Assembly: GCF_020169515.1 (NCBI RefSeq)
Contig: NZ_JAHMHW010000005.1
Coordinates: 124,001 to 188,000, forward strand
Source: Paenibacillus vietnamensis
GTDB taxonomy: Bacteria; Bacillota; Bacilli; Paenibacillales; Paenibacillaceae
Length of the DNA: 64,000 nt
Reading direction: 5' to 3'
Positions 26,302 through 35,206 of the stretch are shown piece after piece. The notes below the pieces were generated by a model that searched no databases, was not told where the DNA came from, and was given only the letters and a program-made list of their open reading frames with translations. Position 1 is the first letter of the stretch. Every line of letters starts with the position of its first letter. The translations under genes were made by a program, and so were the position numbers.

Positions 26302-26345
26302 AAACGGCGACAATCCTGGATGGAAGGATTGTCGCCGTTTTTATC
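26302..26345 (+). terminator. Rho-independent terminator between the two AraR-like genes
   Basis: AAACGGCGACAATCCT pairs with AAGGATTGTCGCCGTTT around a GGATGG-like loop and is followed by TTTTAT. The stem is perfect over 15 or more base pairs. Confidence 0.9.
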
Positions 26346-26394
26346 TGCGCAGGTTTCGATCAATTTTCCATTTACAACTTAGATTAAATATTAT

Positions 26395-26417
26395 AATAAT
26401 ATATAATATATATTATT
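26395..26417. promoter_or_regulatory. Perfect AT palindrome before the second AraR-like gene (candidate operator)
   Basis: AATAATATAT (26395-26404) and ATATATTATT (26408-26417) are perfect inverted arms around AAT, 18 bases before the start region. A+T richness makes chance dyads more likely, so the operator call rests on position and perfection. Confidence 0.4.
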
Positions 26418-26434
26418 TTTATATGAAGGTGATG

Positions 26435-27511
26435 ATGTTATTGAAAACGCTTCCTCTTTATAAGCAAATCCAACAGGATATTAAGCGATTGATCGCTCAC
26501 GGCAAGCTAAGGGAGGGTGACCGGGTGCCTTCCGAGAAGGAGCTTTCGGAGAAATACAGGGTGAGCCAGATTACGAGCAAAAACGCGCTGATCGGTTTGA
26601 TGGAGGAGGGGATGCTCGTCCGGATTCAAGGTAAGGGTACGTTCGTCGCGGGCAGGCCCGGACAATCCCCCTCCTATGACAAGCTCGGGGAGGCGCCGGG
26701 ACGCAGCGGGCGGATCGGGCTTGTGCTGCCGACGATGAAGACGAAGGTGGACCAGCGGTTTCTGGACTGCCTGGAAAAATACGTGTCCGAGGCTGGTTTC
26801 GAGCTCATGCTGCGGATTACCCGGGAGTCGCAGGAAGAAGAGGCAGGCGTCATCGCTTCATTTCTGAAGCAGGGAGTTGACGGCTTGATCATTTTCCCTG
26901 TGGAGAACGAGACCTACAACGACTCCATCCTGAGGCTGTCGCTCGACCGGTATCCGTTCGTGCTGATTGACCGGTTCCTGAAGGAAATCAAGACGTACAG
27001 CGTCAGCTCGGATAACGTAAACGGCACAAAGGAAGCGGTTGCGTATCTGATGGATAAGAATCACGAACACATCGCGTTTATTTCGCCTGAAATTACGAAC
27101 TCGGTTACGGACGAGCGGGCGCAAGGCTTCGAGCTGGCGTATCTGGAACGGAAAAGATCCATCGACAAAAACCTGTGGTGCCTGCTACCGCTCGACGGGA
27201 TCGTCTCCGGCAAAGCGGAGGATGCGATCGAACGCTTCCTGCGGGAATTCCCTCAGGTTACCGCTGCGATAACCGTTAATACGGAGCTGTGCCAAACCGC
27301 TTACAGGGTCGCGTCGAGGCTCGGCAGGCGGGTGCCGGAGCAGCTGGAGCTGATTACGTTCGATCCGCCGGATCTTCCGCGCGTATCCTATATTCGTCAG
27401 AACGAGGACGAGATGTGCCGGCAGACGGTCGAGCTGCTCATGGAGCAAATCGAAGGACATTATGAAACGCAGCGAATGATTGTGCCGGTTACGTTGGTGA
27501 AGCAAGCTTAA
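26435..27511 (+). CDS. AraR-like GntR/LacI-type regulator (paralogue 2)
   Basis: About 358 residues. The start is unclear: the ribosome-site-like AAGGTG (26426-26431) overlaps ATG 26423, so ATG 26435 or TTG 26441 are better. The HTH is LPLYKQIQQDIKRLI with VPSEKELSEKYRVSQITSKN, the wing MLVRIQGKGTFVAG, and the LacI-like sensor IGLVLPTMKT, KQGVDGLIIFP, YPFVLIDRFLKEIKTYSVSS, HEHIAFISPEITNSVTDERA. It lies directly upstream of the importer, GH43 and GH2 genes and between two AT-rich inverted repeats, so it is the likely local repressor of that cluster. Confidence 0.9.
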   Translation: MLLKTLPLYKQIQQDIKRLIAHGKLREGDRVPSEKELSEKYRVSQITSKNALIGLMEEGMLVRIQGKGTFVAGRPGQSPSYDKLGEAPGRSGRIGLVLPTMKTKVDQRFLDCLEKYVSEAGFELMLRITRESQEEEAGVIASFLKQGVDGLIIFPVENETYNDSILRLSLDRYPFVLIDRFLKEIKTYSVSSDNVNGTKEAVAYLMDKNHEHIAFISPEITNSVTDERAQGFELAYLERKRSIDKNLWCLLPLDGIVSGKAEDAIERFLREFPQVTAAITVNTELCQTAYRVASRLGRRVPEQLELITFDPPDLPRVSYIRQNEDEMCRQTVELLMEQIEGHYETQRMIVPVTLVKQA

Positions 27512-27512
27512 A

Positions 27513-27538
27513 TTTTATATTATATTTAGTATATAAAA
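27513..27538. promoter_or_regulatory. AT-rich inverted repeat before the importer operon (candidate operator)
   Basis: TTTTATAT (27513-27520) and ATATAAAA (27531-27538) flank a 10-base spacer. It begins 2 bases after the regulator stop and lies about 70 bases before the binding-protein start. Similar in base content, though not identical, to the palindrome upstream of the regulator. Confidence 0.35.
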
Positions 27539-27565
27539 GTATAACATTATACGTTATTATGATGT

Positions 27566-27580
27566 TGTAAAGCGCTTACA
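27566..27580. promoter_or_regulatory. cre-like near-palindrome before the importer operon
   Basis: TGTAAAGCGCTTACA is nearly symmetrical and agrees with the CcpA cre consensus at 12 of 14 positions. It lies just after a TATTAT box (27555-27560), where bound CcpA would block transcription. Confidence 0.5.
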
Positions 27581-27609
27581 AAAATCTTTCAGAAAAAGAG
27601 GGGATTTGC

Positions 27610-28974
27610 GTGAAACGAAAATTAAAATGGTCAAGTATGCTGATCGTCGCTGCAATGCTGGTACTATCCGCATGCAGCGGCGGCGGGGCGGATGCCGGCA
27701 GCGATACGGGCGCCGATCAATCGGGCAGCGCGGTGGATGGCGGCAAAAAGGAAAATGTCACGATTGAATTTATGGGCCATGGCAATCCGAACGAAAAAGC
27801 CATTTTCGAAAAATTAATCGCTTCCTTCGAAGAAAAAAATCCGAACGTGACCGTGAAGTACACCTCCGTACCGCCGGGAGAATATGCGCAAAAAATGAAA
27901 ACGCTGATCGCCTCGGGTAAAGCACCGGACGTATTCTACGTCGGCAGCGCTGAGTTTTACCGGTTTGCGGAAACGGGCACGCTGCTCAACCTTCAATCCT
28001 ATCTGGAGCAGACGGACCTGTTCAACCCGGATAACGTATGGACGCAGGCAATGGACCGGTACCGCTACGACGGCAGCATGATTGGAAAAGGCGACCTGTA
28101 CGGCTTACCGAAGGACGTAGGGCCGTGGGCGTTCGTGTATAACAAAGACTTGTTCGAAAAGGCGGGCATTCCTGTTCCTTCGGCCAAGGCCGGCGAATGG
28201 ACGTGGAACGACATGCTGGAAGCTGCGAAGAAGCTGACGGTCGACGAGAACGGCGACGGCAAGCCGGAGCAATACGGCGTCGGCGCCTACAGCCTGGAGT
28301 CCGCGGTATGGGGCAACGGCGGCGAGTTCATTAACTATGAGACGGGTGAGGTGCTGGTCGACAAGCCGGAATTTTATGAGGCGATGCAGTTTGTCGCGGA
28401 CCTGAACCTGAAACATGGCGTCAGCCCGAACCAGGAAGCCGAGCAGGCGATGAACGCGTATACGCGCTTCATTAACGGCCAGCTCGCGATGTTCGCAATG
28501 GGGCCGTGGGATCAGCCGGGCTTCTGGGAGCTGCCGTTCGGCTGGGATATCGGCGCGTGGCCGGCGAGTCCGAACACGGGCAAGACGGCGACTTGGCTCG
28601 GCTCCATTGGATTCGGGGTATCGGCCAAATCGAAGCATCCGCAGGAAGCGTTCGACCTGGCGGCATACCTGTCGCTCGACGAGAGCGGCCAGCGCGAGAA
28701 CTTTCAGCTCGGTCAGGCGGTGCCGAACCTGATCGACCTGGCGAACGGCGAATTTATGGATATGGACAAATCGCCGGAGAATCGCCAAGTGTTCCTGGAC
28801 ATCATCCAAGACTACGGCCGTCCGGACATCCCTTACGGCTCCAAGGACACGCAGTGGATCGACGTGTTCTGGCAGAACGCAAGCAAGGTATGGAACGGCG
28901 ATCTGACGGCGAAGGAGTGGACGGCTCAGATCAAGCCGCAGATGCAAGAGCTGTACGACAAGAACAATAAGTAG
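27610..28974 (+). CDS. Sugar ABC importer binding lipoprotein
   Basis: 454 residues of solute-binding family 1. The signal is KWSSMLIVAAMLVLSAC with the lipid-anchored Cys at about 22, then a Gly/Asp/Ser-rich spacer. The fold starts VTIEFMGHGNPNEKAIFEKL and contains PPGEYAQKMKTLIASGKAPD and DENGDGKPEQYGVGAY. GTG 27610 follows AGAGGGG at about 7 bases. It precedes two permeases and three glycosidases and delivers the oligosaccharides those enzymes act on; arabino- or galacto-oligosaccharides are plausible from the context. Confidence 0.92.
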   Translation: MKRKLKWSSMLIVAAMLVLSACSGGGADAGSDTGADQSGSAVDGGKKENVTIEFMGHGNPNEKAIFEKLIASFEEKNPNVTVKYTSVPPGEYAQKMKTLIASGKAPDVFYVGSAEFYRFAETGTLLNLQSYLEQTDLFNPDNVWTQAMDRYRYDGSMIGKGDLYGLPKDVGPWAFVYNKDLFEKAGIPVPSAKAGEWTWNDMLEAAKKLTVDENGDGKPEQYGVGAYSLESAVWGNGGEFINYETGEVLVDKPEFYEAMQFVADLNLKHGVSPNQEAEQAMNAYTRFINGQLAMFAMGPWDQPGFWELPFGWDIGAWPASPNTGKTATWLGSIGFGVSAKSKHPQEAFDLAAYLSLDESGQRENFQLGQAVPNLIDLANGEFMDMDKSPENRQVFLDIIQDYGRPDIPYGSKDTQWIDVFWQNASKVWNGDLTAKEWTAQIKPQMQELYDKNNK

Positions 28975-29069
28975 GAACGCGGAGCGGGAGCGGCAGACCG
29001 AAGCGGGCTGCCATCCCCTTCTCCTTAAGCCCCTTATACGCGGCCATCCTATATGAAGGTGGAACGGAT

Positions 29070-29963
29070 ATGAAAACGAACTTTTCCGGATATCGCAGAA
29101 GAGAGCTGGCCTGGCTATACCTGTTCGTGGCGCCGCCGGTGATCGGATTTTTGCTGTTCGGTCTCGCACCGATGATTTTCTCCATTTATATCAGCTTTCA
29201 AAATTGGGATATGCTCTCAGCCCCGTCTGGTGCCGGCTTCGACAATTATGCGGAGCTTCTGAAGGACGAGAAGCTGTACAAATCGCTTTTCAACACCGTT
29301 TATCTCATGATAGGCATCCCAATCGGAATGCTGCTGTCTCTGCTGCTTGCTATTCTGATGAACCGGAAGCTGAAGGGCATCTCCGTTATGCGTACGATTT
29401 ATTATTTGCCCGTTATTTCGCCTATTATCGCGGTATCTCTGCTCTGGCAGTGGATTTTGAACCAGGATTACGGACTGCTGAACAATTTTCTATGGGAATG
29501 GTTCGGCATGAAAGGGCCGAATTGGCTCGGAGACCCCGATTGGGTCAAGCCTTCGCTAATTCTGATCGGATTATGGGGCGGTATCGGGGGCAACATGGTG
29601 CTGTATTTGGCCGGACTGCAGTCCATTGCTTCCTCCTATTATGAAGCAGCCGAGATCGACGGAGCGGGAGCATGGCACAAATTTACGAAAATTACCGTTC
29701 CGCTGCTGACGCCAATTCATTTCTTCGTACTCGTTATGGGAGTCATCGGGGCGTTCCAGTCGTTCAGCCAAATTTACGTATTGGCGGTGGACGGCGGTCC
29801 CGAATACAGCGGAGGAACGATCGTTTATTATATTTTCCAGCATGCCTTTGAATACTTCAATATGGGCTACGCCAGTGCGGCCGCGTGGCTGCTGGGCATT
29901 CTTATCTTTATCGTTACGCTCATTCAATTCAAGTTGTCGGGCAGATGGGTTTATCAGGATTAA
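29070..29963 (+). CDS. Sugar ABC importer permease (MalF/UgpA-type)
   Basis: 297 residues, six helices. The first is LAWLYLFVAPPVIGFLLFGL and the ATPase-contact loop is EAAEIDGAGAWHKFTKITVP. Conserved LNTVY and NGG-like blocks place it in the MalF-like half of CUT1 importers. GAAGGTGGAACGGAT precedes the ATG. It is 95 bases after the binding protein and 12 bases before the second permease. Confidence 0.92.
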   Translation: MKTNFSGYRRRELAWLYLFVAPPVIGFLLFGLAPMIFSIYISFQNWDMLSAPSGAGFDNYAELLKDEKLYKSLFNTVYLMIGIPIGMLLSLLLAILMNRKLKGISVMRTIYYLPVISPIIAVSLLWQWILNQDYGLLNNFLWEWFGMKGPNWLGDPDWVKPSLILIGLWGGIGGNMVLYLAGLQSIASSYYEAAEIDGAGAWHKFTKITVPLLTPIHFFVLVMGVIGAFQSFSQIYVLAVDGGPEYSGGTIVYYIFQHAFEYFNMGYASAAAWLLGILIFIVTLIQFKLSGRWVYQD

Positions 29964-29975
29964 GGAGGGATAGTT

Positions 29976-30812
29976 GTGAAGCATAAAAAAATAGCGGATG
30001 TCTGGTCGTTCCTTCTCCTGCTCGCCGGCACTTTGTTCATGATCGCGCCGTTCCTGTGGACTTTGTCCACCTCGCTGAAGGACAAACGAAATGTATTCGA
30101 AATTCCGCCGAAATGGATCCCTGAGCCGTCGACGTTCCGCAACTACACAGATGTCTGGGAGCAATCGCCGCTTCTGAACGGCTTCGCCAACAGCTTTATC
30201 ATTGTCGTCACGGTGCTGACGATCGGCTTGTTTGTCAGCGCCATGTCGTCATACGCTTTCAGCAAGTTCGAGTTCCCTTTGAAAAGCGTCTTGTTCATGG
30301 GACTGCTCGGCACGATGATGATACCGTATTCGGTCGTCATGATTCCGCAATACATCGGCTTTTCCTGGCTGAACTGGGTCGATACGCTGCTTCCGCTCAT
30401 CGTGCCGGGACTGTTCGGTAACATCGTCGTTGTTTTTTTCCTTCGCCAATATTTGTCCGGTGCGCTGCCGAACGACTTAATCGAAGCGGCGAAGATCGAC
30501 GGAGCGAGCTTCCCGCGCATTTTCTGGTCGATCTGCCTTCCTGTTTTGAAGCCGGCGCTTGCGGCACAAGCGGCGCTTGGGTTCATGGGCATCTGGAACG
30601 ATTTCCTCGGGCCGCTTATTTATTTGCATACGCCCGAGAAACAAACGATCCAGGTATTGATCGCGTCCATGCAGGCGCTCTATATCGGACAGTCCGATTA
30701 CCCGATGATCATGGCCGCCGCCGTCATCGCCATGATACCGGTTATTCTGGTCTTTTTCTTCTGCCAGCGATATTTCATCGAGTCGCTGGCGATCAGCGGG
30801 ATCAAAGGGTAA
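29976..30812 (+). CDS. Sugar ABC importer permease (MalG/UgpE-type)
   Basis: 278 residues with six helices. GTG 29976 follows AAGGAGGG. The EAA loop is EAAKIDGASFPRIFWSICLP and the C-terminus FIESLAISGIKG is typical of CUT1 MalG-like permeases. It forms the channel with the permease at 29070. No ATPase gene accompanies the pair, so a shared MsmX-type ATPase encoded elsewhere is expected. It is 9 bases before the GH43 gene, which points to one operon. Confidence 0.92.
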   Translation: MKHKKIADVWSFLLLLAGTLFMIAPFLWTLSTSLKDKRNVFEIPPKWIPEPSTFRNYTDVWEQSPLLNGFANSFIIVVTVLTIGLFVSAMSSYAFSKFEFPLKSVLFMGLLGTMMIPYSVVMIPQYIGFSWLNWVDTLLPLIVPGLFGNIVVVFFLRQYLSGALPNDLIEAAKIDGASFPRIFWSICLPVLKPALAAQAALGFMGIWNDFLGPLIYLHTPEKQTIQVLIASMQALYIGQSDYPMIMAAAVIAMIPVILVFFFCQRYFIESLAISGIKG

Positions 30813-30821
30813 CCGGACGAA

Positions 30822-33281
30822 ATGGCGCGGCAATCGATGCGGCAGCGCGCACTGCTGACAGTGCTGGCGGCGGCGCTGGCGATTACGGGCTGCGAGGCGG
30901 TCCAGAAACCGGAGGCGATTCAGATGAGCGATTATCAAACGACTTACAGGAACCCTTTTCCCAAGCTGGAGGAAGAATGGGAGGATTACGGCAATGGAGA
31001 TCCGTTTGTCCTGCGGCATGACGGGAAGTATTACTTGTACGTGAGCACGAAGGATCACCGCGTCGGCATCAAAGCCTGGGAATCGGACGATCTCGTGAAC
31101 TGGCGTTACGCGGGGCTCGTGACGGAAGACCCCGTCTCAACAGGGGCCTACGCACCGGAGGTCGTCTATTGGAACGGTACTTTTTATTTATATACATCCC
31201 CTGCAGGCCGGGGGCATTATGTCTTCCGTTCCGAGTCGCCGACGGGACCGTTCGAGCGGATCACGGACAATCTTGGCATGAGCATCGACGGTTCTGTATT
31301 CATCGACGACGACGGTTCCTGGACGTTTACGCATGCGGGCACCGAAGGGATCGTCGGCGTGCCGATGGACGGGCCGTCGGCATTCGGGTACGGCGGCGTG
31401 ATTCCAGGCGTTTTTCTAGGGCATTGGACGGAAGGCTCCATGATTATCAAACGGAACGGCACGTACTACATGACGTTCACGGGCAATCATGTGTTCAGCA
31501 AGGGGTATCGGATTCAATATGCGGTCGCCAAGGATTCGCCTACGGGGCCATACATGGTGCCCGCAAACAATCCAATCGTCATCAGCACCGATCCGGATTT
31601 TTACGGACTTGGCCACAGCTCGACGGTAATGGGACCGAACCTCGACTCCCATTACATCGTCTATCACAATCTGGTCGGACGATCCGCGGAAGGTCCGCCG
31701 GTGCGCCGCATGAATATCGACCGATTGGTATTTAACGGGGATATCATGGACGTATTGGGCCCGTCGAAGGACGATCAGCCCGTTCCCGCCAGGCCGGATT
31801 TCGAGGCCCGCCTGAGCGGCGGCGTCAATGGCGCCAAAACGGGCTTTGCCGCCGCCGGCGACGGTTTTTTTATCGGCGATGAGGCCGCATCGGAACCGTT
31901 CACGGCGGAATATAATTTCCGGCTGACAGAGGAAGCCGCTGCGGATACCCGCGTGGGCGCCGTCTTCAGTTATACCGACGAATCGAATTACGGGCTTGCG
32001 GAGCTGAATCCGTCCGAAGGGCGGCTGACAGTTGCCTTTGTTTCAGGCGGGGAGCGCCGGATAATAGGAGAAGCCAATTTGCCGGACGATACGGATTATA
32101 CGAAGCTTCACTCGATTCGCGTAGAGAATGGCGAGAAGATGCTGCGCGTTAACGTCGATGGGCTGCTGAAAGTGGAAATTGAAGGTGCCGGAGCAGGGGC
32201 AGGGAAAATTGGCTATTGGCAGCAAGCGGCTTCGCCCGTCTATTCCTATACCGCTTTCGTGAACCATGCGGATGGCAGCAGCGATTTTGAAGCGGCCAAA
32301 ACCGTGCCGGGCACCATTCAAGCCGTTCATTACCTGAAGGGAGAGAACCGGGGCTTTGAGGTGAAGGAACGTGCGGCGGCGCCGGAGCTGAGGCAGCGGG
32401 ATGGTACGGCGATTAGGCAGGCAGACGACGGTTCCTTTGCCGTCGAGCTGACAGGGAAAGGTGATTGGCTCCGTTATATCGTCAACGTCTCGGAGACAGG
32501 CACATATTCGTTCGAGCCGACGGTGGACACGGCAGGAGGCGAACGCTCCGTCGAGCTGCTCGTCGACGACAGGAAGGCCGGCAAGTTCGGCATTGACGCA
32601 GACCGGTACGCTGAAGCGTCGGAGTGGGCCAAGGTGCGCGCAGGAACCGTCGTGCTGGAGAAAGGAATCCATACGATCGCTGTGAAGCTTGCCGGCAGCA
32701 AACTCGGTCTCAAGAAGCTGACGTTCTCGCGGACCGAAGCGGCGTCCGGCCGATTGGAGGATGTGCTGTCCGATGCCGGAGCGGATGAGATCCACGGCGT
32801 CTGGCAGCTGAACGGCGGAGTATACGCCGGGGCGGAAGACGGCGACGTCAAGCTGTACGGCGGCAGTAAGCTTTGGGCGGACTATGCGGTCGAAACGACC
32901 GTCACGGCGGGCGAAGATCCGACGGGCGAGGCGGGCATCCTCATCCGGGCTTCGAACGAATCCGACTTTCCCGATCAGGTGAAGGATTCACTCATGGGGT
33001 ATTTCGTTGCAGTGTCGGCAAACAAGCTGCTGCTCTACAAGCATAACTACGATTCGGAGCTGATCGCGGCGGCAAAGGTTGAGCTGTCAAGCGGGCAGTC
33101 CACGAAGCTCAGGGTGGAGGCAGAAGGCGGTTCCATTCGGGTATACGTTGGCGGAGGAAAATCTGCGGCACTGGCGTATGACGATCCGGACGCGTTTCTT
33201 CAAGGAAAGACAGGTCTCCGATCCGTCTATGCCAAGGATATCGCTTTCGGCGAGCTGAACGTAGAAGCGATCGGAAAGTAA
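30822..33281 (+). CDS. GH43-family lipoprotein with C-terminal carbohydrate-binding-like domains
   Basis: 819 residues. ALAITGC is a lipobox with C24. The five-bladed propeller of GH43 follows: NGDPFVLRHDGKYYLYVS (catalytic base D60), YAPEVVYWNGTFYLYTSP, MSIDGSVFIDDDG (pKa-modulating D156) and HWTEGSMIIKRNGTYYM (general acid E204). After about residue 320 come a concanavalin-like domain (FTAEYNFRLTEEAAADTRVG), a CBM6-like region (about 480-640, DGSFAVELTGKGDWLRYIVN) and a final ConA-like domain. This group removes arabinose or xylose from plant polysaccharides. It is anchored outside the membrane and is cotranscribed with the importer. Confidence 0.9.
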   Translation: MARQSMRQRALLTVLAAALAITGCEAVQKPEAIQMSDYQTTYRNPFPKLEEEWEDYGNGDPFVLRHDGKYYLYVSTKDHRVGIKAWESDDLVNWRYAGLVTEDPVSTGAYAPEVVYWNGTFYLYTSPAGRGHYVFRSESPTGPFERITDNLGMSIDGSVFIDDDGSWTFTHAGTEGIVGVPMDGPSAFGYGGVIPGVFLGHWTEGSMIIKRNGTYYMTFTGNHVFSKGYRIQYAVAKDSPTGPYMVPANNPIVISTDPDFYGLGHSSTVMGPNLDSHYIVYHNLVGRSAEGPPVRRMNIDRLVFNGDIMDVLGPSKDDQPVPARPDFEARLSGGVNGAKTGFAAAGDGFFIGDEAASEPFTAEYNFRLTEEAAADTRVGAVFSYTDESNYGLAELNPSEGRLTVAFVSGGERRIIGEANLPDDTDYTKLHSIRVENGEKMLRVNVDGLLKVEIEGAGAGAGKIGYWQQAASPVYSYTAFVNHADGSSDFEAAKTVPGTIQAVHYLKGENRGFEVKERAAAPELRQRDGTAIRQADDGSFAVELTGKGDWLRYIVNVSETGTYSFEPTVDTAGGERSVELLVDDRKAGKFGIDADRYAEASEWAKVRAGTVVLEKGIHTIAVKLAGSKLGLKKLTFSRTEAASGRLEDVLSDAGADEIHGVWQLNGGVYAGAEDGDVKLYGGSKLWADYAVETTVTAGEDPTGEAGILIRASNESDFPDQVKDSLMGYFVAVSANKLLLYKHNYDSELIAAAKVELSSGQSTKLRVEAEGGSIRVYVGGGKSAALAYDDPDAFLQGKTGLRSVYAKDIAFGELNVEAIGK

Positions 33282-33320
33282 CAATGACTGTGCGGGACAA
33301 GGATTGAGAACTGGACGGTT

Positions 33321-33357
33321 AGATACAGATAGGTACAGATAGACAGATAGATATAGA
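33321..33357. repeat. Short AGATA/ACAGATAG simple-sequence tract
   Basis: In the 110-base gap before the GH2 gene, AGATACAGAT, AGGTACAGAT, AGACAGATAG and ATATAG follow each other, an imperfect ACAGATAG microsatellite. Confidence 0.6.
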
Positions 33358-33391
33358 CCATCGATCGTAAGATCGGTTAGGAGAAGAGATC

Positions 33392-35206
33392 ATGACGAAT
33401 ACGACAACACGAAACGATTATCCCCGTCCGCAGTTCGTGCGGGGGAATTGGCTTAATCTGAACGGCAGCTGGGAGTTCAGGTTCGACGATGAGGATGCGG
33501 GAATGCGCGGAGGCTGGCATACGGGCATCCGCTTCGAAAGAACGATCCAGGTGCCGTTCTGCTACCAGAGCGAGCTCAGCGGCATCGGGGAAAAAGAGTT
33601 TCACGATTTGGTCTGGTACCGTAAAACCTTTCAGTTACCGGATGACTACAAGGGTAAGCGGCTGCTTCTTCACTTCGGCGCAGTTGATTATGCTGCCTGG
33701 GTATGGGTGAACGGACACCTCGTCGCAGCGCACGAAGGAGGTCATACCCCTTTCACAGCGGATATTACGACCGCGGCTTCGGACGGTGCGAACGAAATTG
33801 TCGTCAAGGTGCGCGATTACAGCAAGGACGTCACGCTTCCGCGCGGCAAGCAATACTGGAAGGAACAGTCCGAGATGGTATTCTACACCCGGACGACGGG
33901 CATCTGGCAGACGGTATGGCTGGAGGCCGTATCGGACAGCTACCTGGAGCGCGTCATGATGACGCCGGACATCGACCGGAACGAAATTGGCATTCGCGTG
34001 TTTACGGAAGGCTGGAAGCCTGGACTGAAGCTGCGTATGCTGATCAAGTTCCAAGGCGAGCGGGTTTCCGAGGATTTGTTCGAGCTTGGCGGCGAGGAGG
34101 AGGCGCGGGCCATCAGGCTCCATGATTTCAACGACCATGGCCTTGGCCGCTGGTGGACGCCGGAGAAGCCGAATTTGTACGACGTGACGTTTCACCTGCT
34201 GGATGGCGGGGTGGTATTGGACGAAGTGGAAAGCTATTTCGGCATGCGCAAAATCTCAATTGAAGATGGGAAGGTATGCCTGAACAACCGGCCGTATTAC
34301 ATGAAGCTGGTCCTTGATCAGGGATATTTTCCCGGGGGGCTGCTGACAGCCGGCTCGGACGATGAGCTTCGCCGTGACGTGGAGCTGATGAAGATGATGG
34401 GCTTCAATGGAGCGCGCAAGCATCAGAAAATTGAGGATCCGAGATACTTGTATTGGTGCGATAAGCTCGGCCTGCTGGTCTGGGGGGAGATGGCGAACGC
34501 ATATCAGTTCTCCGAAACGTATGTCCGCCGGATTACACAGGAATGGCAGGAGGCGGTGAAGCGAGACTACAACCATCCCTGTATCGTCGTCTGGCTGCCG
34601 ATCAACGAAAGCTGGGGCGTGCCGAACATGCTGATCGACAAGCGTCAGCAGGAGCATACGCTGGCGATGTATTATTTGACCAAATCGCTGGACGGCACGC
34701 GGCTCGTCTTGTCCAACGACGGCTGGGAGCATACGAAGTCGGATCTGGCGACCATTCACGATTACGAATGGCGGCGCGAGGTGCTGAAGAGCAGGTACGA
34801 AACGGCACAGTCTGCGGTGGACAGCATCGCGCAGAACCGCTGGATTTATGTACCCGGTTATTCATACAACGGCGAGCCGCTTCACGTGTCGGAGTTCGGA
34901 GGTATTTCGTTCCGCAAGGGCGGTGCGCCCGGCTGGGGTTACTCGGCTGCAGCCGACGAAGCGGATTTTCTGCGCAGGATCCTGGACGTAGTGCAGCCTC
35001 TTCTGGAGTCGAAGGCCGTGCAAGGATATTGCTACACCCAGCTGACGGATGTGGAGCAGGAAATTAACGGACTGCTGACATTTGACCGCAAGCCGAAGCT
35101 GCCGCTCGAGGTCATACGGGCGATCAACGAAGGCAAGACGCCGAGCCTGGAAGCTGAGGGAGCAAGTAAAGCCGGACAACATCAAGCGATGGAGGCGGCG
35201 AGATGA
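33392..35206 (+). CDS. GH2-family glycosidase (paralogue 1)
   Basis: 604 residues, no signal peptide, cytoplasmic. Domain order is GH2 sugar-binding jelly roll (YPRPQFVRGNWLNLNGSWEF, WYRKTFQLPDDYKGKRLLLH, DYAAWVWVNGHLVAAHEGGH), Ig-like domain, and the TIM barrel (GFNGARKHQKIEDPRYLYWC). VWLPINESWGVP holds the acid/base E406 and HVSEFGG the nucleophile E501. The compact size fits the short beta-galactosidase / beta-glucuronidase-like GH2 group. The following paralogue overlaps it by the ATGA at 35203-35206. The specificity (galactoside, arabinoside or glucuronide) cannot be told. Confidence 0.9.
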   Translation: MTNTTTRNDYPRPQFVRGNWLNLNGSWEFRFDDEDAGMRGGWHTGIRFERTIQVPFCYQSELSGIGEKEFHDLVWYRKTFQLPDDYKGKRLLLHFGAVDYAAWVWVNGHLVAAHEGGHTPFTADITTAASDGANEIVVKVRDYSKDVTLPRGKQYWKEQSEMVFYTRTTGIWQTVWLEAVSDSYLERVMMTPDIDRNEIGIRVFTEGWKPGLKLRMLIKFQGERVSEDLFELGGEEEARAIRLHDFNDHGLGRWWTPEKPNLYDVTFHLLDGGVVLDEVESYFGMRKISIEDGKVCLNNRPYYMKLVLDQGYFPGGLLTAGSDDELRRDVELMKMMGFNGARKHQKIEDPRYLYWCDKLGLLVWGEMANAYQFSETYVRRITQEWQEAVKRDYNHPCIVVWLPINESWGVPNMLIDKRQQEHTLAMYYLTKSLDGTRLVLSNDGWEHTKSDLATIHDYEWRREVLKSRYETAQSAVDSIAQNRWIYVPGYSYNGEPLHVSEFGGISFRKGGAPGWGYSAAADEADFLRRILDVVQPLLESKAVQGYCYTQLTDVEQEINGLLTFDRKPKLPLEVIRAINEGKTPSLEAEGASKAGQHQAMEAAR

